In this document: piece by piece, positions 57,721 through 64,000 of the stretch
How positions within the stretch are numbered: the stretch's first letter is position 1
Layout: each line of letters opens with the position of its first letter
Made by a program: the position numbers and the translations under genes
Notes under the pieces: model-generated
The model's database searches: none
What the model saw: only the letters and a program-made list of their open reading frames with translations
What the model was told of the DNA's origin: nothing
Source of the DNA: Lanius collurio
Taxonomy: Eukaryota; Chordata; Aves; Passeriformes; Laniidae
Direction of reading: 5' to 3'
DNA: 64,000 bases
Assembly (NCBI GenBank): GCA_020086605.1
Contig: JACBWW010000046.1
Coordinates: 3,597,279-3,661,278, forward strand

Positions 57721-58346
57721 CTGAACAGAGCTGCAATTCTTTGGACCTTCTTCCAAATTCCCTGTCTGGAACTAACCCTGCACTCCACTCAAGGTGTAAA
57801 ACAGTCCAGCTTAGGTGTTTGAATATTTGTAACGTAGGGGACTTCACTCCCAGCTTACTACTCTTTCTGAAATACATTAAGTGACCCAAAAATACCAGCT
57901 CTAATGTCCTTTTCTGTACATTTGGATGTTGATCTATTTTTTGCAAGCTTTTTTTCACAGATTCAAGTTGATGTTCTAAGTCAGCTACTAATGGTGGTAC
58001 ATTCTAGTTCCAAGCAAAGCAGGGTGTCAGTCAGATATATTTTAAATTATGAAGTGAATTTTTTTTAAATTATGAGAACTGTTTATGGTTGGAGAACTGA
58101 TCAGTTCAGATGATTGTTGTAGATGATTTTTCTACAGAGCCAAACTCCTGGAACACGCAGGGATGGACAGCGTGGACCTCCTGGAAAATGCACTTGTTGA
58201 AACAAATAAGTGGACTTGGAGTTTTTTAGTCTCTAAAAGTTAGGACAAATGTGCTAAAATTAGCAGTTTAGTTCAAAAATGAGTTACCAAAAGCTGATTT
58301 CATATTACTGAGGACTTGTGTGGTGGCGTCATCTTAGCACAGGAGG

Positions 58347-58352
58347 AATAAA
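58347..58352 (+). terminator. CHMP1B: Candidate proximal poly(A) signal of CHMP1B
   Basis: AATAAA about 630 bases after the stop, followed by a T-rich then GT-rich stretch (TTTTTGGACTCTTTGCC, then GTCTGTTGCTGTCTG). Confidence 0.5.
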
Positions 58353-60649
58353 ATATATTTTTGGACTCTTTGCCAGGTCTGTTGCTGTCTGCAGATAAAA
58401 TCCCATGATTTGTAATATTCTGGTTGTATGGAGGAGCTAATTTTAGCAATCCCCTTGTATTTCTGCATAGTAAGAGAGTCTGGCTGCTCTCGGTAGCTTC
58501 AAACTCTTGTTGCAGTTGTAAAGTGAAAAATGGTTGTAGAAGTTTGTAGCTGAGACCACTTGTGATGTGTTGTGATAAACAGTGACGTTCATGTTCTCTT
58601 CCTGATTTTTTTGGGGCTCATTTTTATGTTTTGTCTTTGTAGGGGTGAGGGAGGGTGTGGAGCACCAGGCTTTCATTTGCTTCTTAATTCCCTGGTGCTC
58701 AGGGCCACATGGCTTTTCCAGAGTTAGGGAATTGTCTAAGAAAAAAAAACAACTCACTTTTTTATTCAAGCAGGATTTTTTTCAGTGAAAATGTGCAAAA
58801 ATGATGAAACATTTCAGAGCAGTTTCAGACGTTATTTTGAATGTGTTACCCAACTCACTCCAAGGGTTGAGCAGGATGTTATGTCCTGGAGTAATCAAGG
58901 TTACTGTAAAAATAAAATAAGGAAAATAAGATAGACAAAACAACGTCAACTGTTGTGAGATTCTCTCTCACACTGGCAGCTGAACTAAAACCGTGAGTTT
59001 AAAATGGGATATTTTCACTTGTTAGAAAGAAAGTGGGGTTAAAAATAAATGTAAACACCTTGAGTGTTCCTTCTGTAACCCAGAGAAGTTGGAAGGTGTT
59101 TAAAAACCACGTGCTGACAGCTGTAGTCTGGCTACAATCCCTTCCAATTATTAAAAAACATCCTAGGAAAGGGACTATTTCCTGCATTTTCTTCCCTGGC
59201 TGCTTCTGAACAGTGTAACCAAGATCATGGTGTATCTATGCAACCCAGTTACCCAGCTGGGGTGGCTTTGTGTGTGTGCCTTTGCCTTGCTGGACTTCCT
59301 TCAGCTTTTTAATGTTCAGTTACTTCATATCATGAGAGTGCTGGAATCTTCCTGCTTGTGGAATCGCTCCACACTGGAGTTTACTCGGAGCTGTCCATGA
59401 AATACTGAGGATTCAGTGTTTGATAGCAGACAGCTCCAGCTGCTGTGTCTGGCTTCTTTTAATGTTAAAAATGATGCTGCTGTTAGACTGGTTTGGGCCA
59501 TTCTGGAATTAGTTGAGGGTCAGACAGCAATTCTGAGCTCCCACATTGTTGATTTTCCCAGTCTGTTGCCTTGCTGTGAGCCTTGGAGGGATTTAAAAAT
59601 AGAGTGGGACTGAGATTGCTGCAACAGAAAGGTTAAATAAGCTTCATTATTTTATTGTGGAGTTTTGATCTTATCCCAGGCTGGTGAACTCCAGGACCAG
59701 CATAGATTTCCAGTGATATCTCTTGGAAGGAATTAAGAAATAAAAAAGTTTGACTGACATAATTAAGGTTATGTCTGGGGGACTGTGATGCAAAGAGGCT
59801 TAGAAAGAAATAAATGGTTGAGACCAGAAATTTTTGCCCTGTTGTCTTCACTCCAGGAGTTGCTGTGTGTTCCAGCTGTGCCAGGATTTGGGGCTGGCAG
59901 CTCCTGCATGCAGAACTCCTGCCCTCTCCTGGGGAAATGCTTCCACTCTGGCTGGGAGCTGCATCCAGAAAGTTTAAGTTATATTTTAAATATATACATT
60001 TTTCTCATGTCATTTGGAAATGCTTAAAGCTGAAAGTTACTCTTAAAGCAATATTTGAGTTTCATCCTTCCTCCCTTCAGGCTCCTCACAACATTACTCT
60101 TCCCGTAGCAGCTCTGGCTCCTCACTCCAACCTTGTTTTGTCTCTGTAAGTTGACTGTAAAGTTCATTTCATGGTAAATCACTTGTTTGTGCTCTTCTGG
60201 AACCTTATTGCCAGCTAAAATTTCAGTATTTCTGCTGATGAGCAGGCACATCTAAAGTGAAACATTGCTTGAAATGTTGCTGGATGGTTTTGCTCAGCAT
60301 TTTTATCCTGTGTTACTAAAACTGCTGGTTTGTGGTAGCTTTGTCTTTGTTAGAATTCCAAAACAAAGCTATGCAAAGCTTCAGATGGAAGAAGAGGGAA
60401 GCAAAACAAAACCAAGAACTTTAATGTCATGATTGCAATGGGATAAAATTGTCAAGTTGCCTTTGTGTAGATCCTCAGAGCCAAAAAATAGTGAATTTTT
60501 GTTAAACATAATCAGCAGTTGTGTATAGACAAATTCTGAAGCTGGTGCCGTGTATAGAGAAAAGAATAATTTTTGTAGCTCTGGTTGAGTTCACTTTGAA
60601 AACTGCTTCACTTACATGGGACAGTTTGTAAATGTAACTGCAGATGGTA

Positions 60650-60655
60650 AATAAA
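60650..60655 (+). terminator. CHMP1B: Candidate distal poly(A) signal of CHMP1B
   Basis: AATAAA followed about 20 bases later by a very GT-rich element (GGGTGTGTGTCCAGGTTGTG). This is the best-formed poly(A) site downstream of the gene. Cleavage would be expected near 60670. Confidence 0.6.
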
Positions 60656-60675
60656 ATTGTACAGACAACTTATTC

Positions 60676-63600
60676 TGGGTGTGTGTCCAGGTTGTGTGGC
60701 TGCTACAGGTCTCAGTACATGGATGGGCAAGCAGATGGGATGTCTTTCCTGTGGGAAGACATTCAGAAAATTAAATCTTTATGGTGAGAAAACAAGAAGA
60801 AAATAAAGTGGGTACTACTGAGAGGGATTTGGGACAACTGGGGAGTAATTAGTATTAATTATAATAACATAAACTCTGATTTTATGGTATGTTTAAAAAT
60901 GTTTAGTCTGATATGGAGAGAGCCCTGTGCTTAAACAACTCAGGGGGGTTTCTGTCCTTACACACAGAACAAGGGACCCCTGGAAAACTGGCAGGAGGTG
61001 GTGTGGGTTTGAGTCTGGGATTGGATTTGGCTTTCCCAGACCTAAAACCCTTCAATTTTAACATTTCTCTTCAGTCATTTGGGAACCAGCAGAGGGCACC
61101 TCAGGCTTTACTTTTGTGGATCCTACAGAAATGACTGGTTGGAATAGTTAAAGGCAAGCTGGCTGGTTTAGGGAACAGCCTCTCCCGTGGAACCTCTCTT
61201 TGGGCAGTCTCCACTCACCGTGGGACGGGTCTGTGCCGGGGCTTTGGTCCCGAAATCCAGCTCGGCAGCACATCCACAGGGACACCAGCTGAATGGGGTC
61301 AGTTTGCACTTAATACTCTTCAAAACACTCCTTTGCTGCCTTTGGGGGTAATTTAGGTCTCCGAGATCTGTTAAAAGTGTGATAACGACTAACCTTGTGC
61401 TTAAAACTTGGGTTTAAATTTCATTTTTAGTTAAATCTTGGGGGTTTTTAGTCGTTGTCGTTCTGCTTCTGTCCTGTGGTAATTCTTCTGTTTTATACTT
61501 ACGGAATGAGTGTGTACTGATGGAAATGGCTTTTAGTGGTAAGTTTTATTTTTTTATCAGGGGTTTGATGAAAGATTGACTTTAATTTCAGGATTCTCTT
61601 TTCAGTTCACTGCAGTTCTGGCTTCACCTCTTGCTTGGGCTGCTTTGAGCTCACGGCAGCACTTGGCTCCCAACTTTCTTTTTTCAAACAATATTTTTCC
61701 AGTGGAACTCTGAGAAGGGTCAGTGGCCTTGCTTGTTTCGGAAGCAGCTCCCTTCATTACCATTCCGTGAGGGAAAGGCCCGACGTGAACAATCTGTAAC
61801 TAATTTCACGTGCCAGTGGAGCCGCTTTCACCGGGAAGAAGATGCACTCAGAGAGTCTTGCAGGCTTCTGCTTCCCTTTGCTGCTCTTTATTAAGGAACT
61901 CAGCCTGGATCAGCTGCACGACGTGGTTCAAGAGAGAAAATCAAAAGGCTGCAGGTTCCAGGTTTTGGGAAAGCTTTCCAGGGTCTTCCAGTGGTGCCCG
62001 TTGCCATGAGGAGCTGCCAGATCCAGACTCAGCACAGAGGCTGCTCTCAGCCCTTCCCTAAACAAGGGAGATTTCAGAGAATAAAATACTTCATATTGCA
62101 TATTTCTAATCTGAGTATACATGTTTAATAACCCAAATGAGCTAGAGAGTGATATAAATATGCTAATTATATTTAATAATATAACAATAATAATATAAAT
62201 ACTAAAAATATCAAAATAATCTAAATAAAATCTAAATGTCTTTAAAAAAAGATGTTTTACAGTCACGCCTGTGTGTATTGCTTAAGATATTCTAAATTTA
62301 TTAAGCCTGAGTGAAACAATCTTTTTGCAAAAAGTTTAAAGCAATGAACATGACATAATGTGTGTATCTGACAAGATAATAATCAGCTTAATTTAATTTC
62401 CCTGCTATCTGATTCATAATTCTTTATCACAATCAATTTCTGTCAAAATGAGCTGTCAGGGATAGGAAAACATTTTAAAACCTCCTTTAAAGGCACTCAG
62501 CATTTTTTATTAAATCTTTTATGACTCCTTTCTTTTTTCAAAGATTAGATAAACATAACCTCAGAGTCTCTACAGGAGAATATTTCCCTTTATTCTTATC
62601 ACAATCAGGGCTTTGTTTCTCTTGCTGCAAGATGGGTCAGTACTGGAACCATTAAGCTCAATTTCAGTTGCTGGTGGTTTTCCAGTTCCAGGTTCCATCT
62701 GAAGTCCCAATATTTGCCTGGAAACCCATAGGAGAAGCAGGCAGGCCTGTTCAGAGTGTTGTAAATTAGTTCCAGTCTCCACGAGCCTGCTGTGACTAAT
62801 TGATGTGACCTGGAAGTGGATAAAGTCCATAACAGTAAGATCAACTTTTCCTCTGGTAATTTGACAAATAGAGCCCTTTTTTAAAGTCCTGTGTAGGCTC
62901 CGTTAGCCATTTGTTCTGTCGTGATGGACATCCTTTCCATGTTGGAGTGATAATGATTTTCCAGATTTCTGCTGATTTGTAGAGCAGGTGCCTTTATTTA
63001 TTAATGCTAGAAGGGAGAGATTCAACAGGACCAACAAAAGGTGAATTCCTGGCAGCAGCTGTATATCAAAGCCATTCCTTATCCAGTTCCCTTGATGTAA
63101 GTATTTGACCACTGCTAAAAATCTTCCTATTTCCATGTAAAATGTATAATTATATTTTGCAGAGTAGTTTTATGTGTAAAGAGAGTAATAATTTATTAGT
63201 GGGGGTTATTGAATTTAACAACAGCACTGTTTTTTCATCCATGCATTTTAGAAATGCAAAGGTAATACCAAACCTGGAGCTGTGTGGTGAGTTTGAAGCA
63301 GCAAAAATGGAATATCCCAGGTTCTCTTCCAAATTTAATGCTTTTGCTGAAGTTTTACAATTTTCTTAGCCCGTGGTTGGAGTAATAAATAAACCAGATA
63401 TTCCCAAGCTCTTCATTAAGGTATATGGGGATGTTTGGGAAATCTGGCTGTTTTCTCAGGGTACTCTTTACCACACAGGTTTTCCTCTTCCTGCACTACA
63501 GAGATGTGCAGGAAAGCCGGCGGTTTGCAGTCGCTCCAGCTCATTTATTTCCTACAACCACAGGGAAATCAGGAAATCTCAGTGTTAATGTGGGGTTTGA

Positions 63601-64000
63601 CTCTTGCAGAAGGGGCTGCTGGAATGGGATCTGTGTAGTGGAAGCTCCTGGAAACTCCACGTTGCTGCCTAATTAATTTTTTAAGAAGAATTTTAGGCAG
63701 TTGCTGTAAGTACTGTATTGATTGTAAGTAAACCCACGCTGCTTTTTTGGATGGGCAGGGATTTAAGGAATTTCTTGCTCCCAGCCTCTTCCAAGCGTGC
63801 ATCCCACCCATCCTCTCCCATCCCCACCAACTCTGCTGTGCTCCAAAATAGTCTCATCGTGACTATAAACCCCCCAGCAGTGACCCAGGAGAGTCCAGTC
63901 CCTATTTATTTGTGCTCCAGTGGGATGTGAACCTTGGTCTTCCAGGGTGAAAGGTTGAGGGATGAGTGTCTTGTTTACCTGTGATTTTCAGAGAATGTTT
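60676..64000. other. Intergenic DNA downstream of CHMP1B, no recognisable gene
   Basis: No exon or CR1 fragment recognised. A highly AT-rich low-complexity block (TAATAATATAA-type) lies at about 62140-62240. CpG-bearing stretches occur at 61190-61270 and 61740-61820 without an identifiable exon. Confidence 0.5.

Larger units (their letters stand above)
57721..60675 (+). other. CHMP1B: CHMP1B 3'UTR (predicted)
   Basis: This sequence directly follows the stop codon at 57718-57720, is free of CR1 and is T-rich. It ends just after a canonical AATAAA with a strong GT-rich downstream element. The full length assumes use of the distal signal; shorter isoforms are possible. Confidence 0.55.

Noticed and set aside
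1..64000. tRNA, rRNA, snoRNA, CRISPR, operon or endogenous virus features
   Set aside because: No tRNA B-box with a fitting cloverleaf, no CRISPR-like spaced repeats, and no recognisable viral gene or paired LTRs were seen by eye. A covariance-model and repeat-library search would be needed to exclude diverged cases.
60676..64000. A further gene downstream of CHMP1B
   Set aside because: CpG-bearing stretches at 61.2 and 61.8 kb are short, and no translated segment resembles a known protein.

Overview
This window looks like nuclear DNA from a bird. The two genes are vertebrate. The interspersed repeats are almost all short 3'-end fragments of CR1 LINEs, whose ends match the ATTCTRTG-type tail; about two dozen pieces can be recognised on both strands. 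No mammalian-type SINEs, bacterial operons, CRISPR arrays or phage genes were seen. The species cannot be fixed by eye.

There are two supportable protein-coding genes, transcribed away from each other. (1) On the minus strand, 23327-24502 is one intact 391-codon coding exon for a TENT5 (FAM46) family non-canonical poly(A) polymerase, most like TENT5D. A strong splice acceptor lies 15 bases before the ATG, so the gene has upstream non-coding exon(s) that were not located. (2) On the plus strand, 52084-57720 holds a complete CHMP1B gene in eight coding exons. All seven introns have GT-AG ends and the spliced product is 199 residues. CHMP1B is an ESCRT-III subunit. The functional CHMP1B of placental mammals is intronless, so this appears to be the ancestral intron-bearing locus.

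Layout: 1-19.3 kb is intergenic, with scattered CR1 pieces and one isolated CpG-rich patch (6.2-6.7 kb). From 19.3 to 23.3 kb there is an AT-rich stretch free of CR1 that could be a long 3'UTR of the TENT5 gene. 24.5-36.9 kb is intron or intergenic DNA. 36.95-38.95 kb is a strong CpG island with dense GC boxes, a 44-bp minisatellite and a ~27-bp GC-rich minisatellite of roughly 40 units. It may be the TENT5D promoter or that of an unrecognised transcript. 39-51 kb is intergenic with CR1 fragments, including one clear nested insertion. 51.0-52.3 kb carries a second nested CR1 pair running into the CHMP1B CpG-island promoter. 52.1-60.7 kb is CHMP1B with a ~3 kb 3'UTR. 60.7-64 kb shows no recognisable gene.

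The two genes have unrelated biochemistry: cytoplasmic poly(A) extension of mRNA, and membrane remodelling or abscission. Their adjacency matters mainly for synteny. As I recall, human TENT5D and the CHMP1B2P pseudogene both lie at Xq21.1. I found no novel multi-gene system. The points most worth a second look are the intron-bearing CHMP1B, the CpG island/minisatellite complex with a strong-Kozak ATG, and the CR1 material at the CHMP1B promoter.
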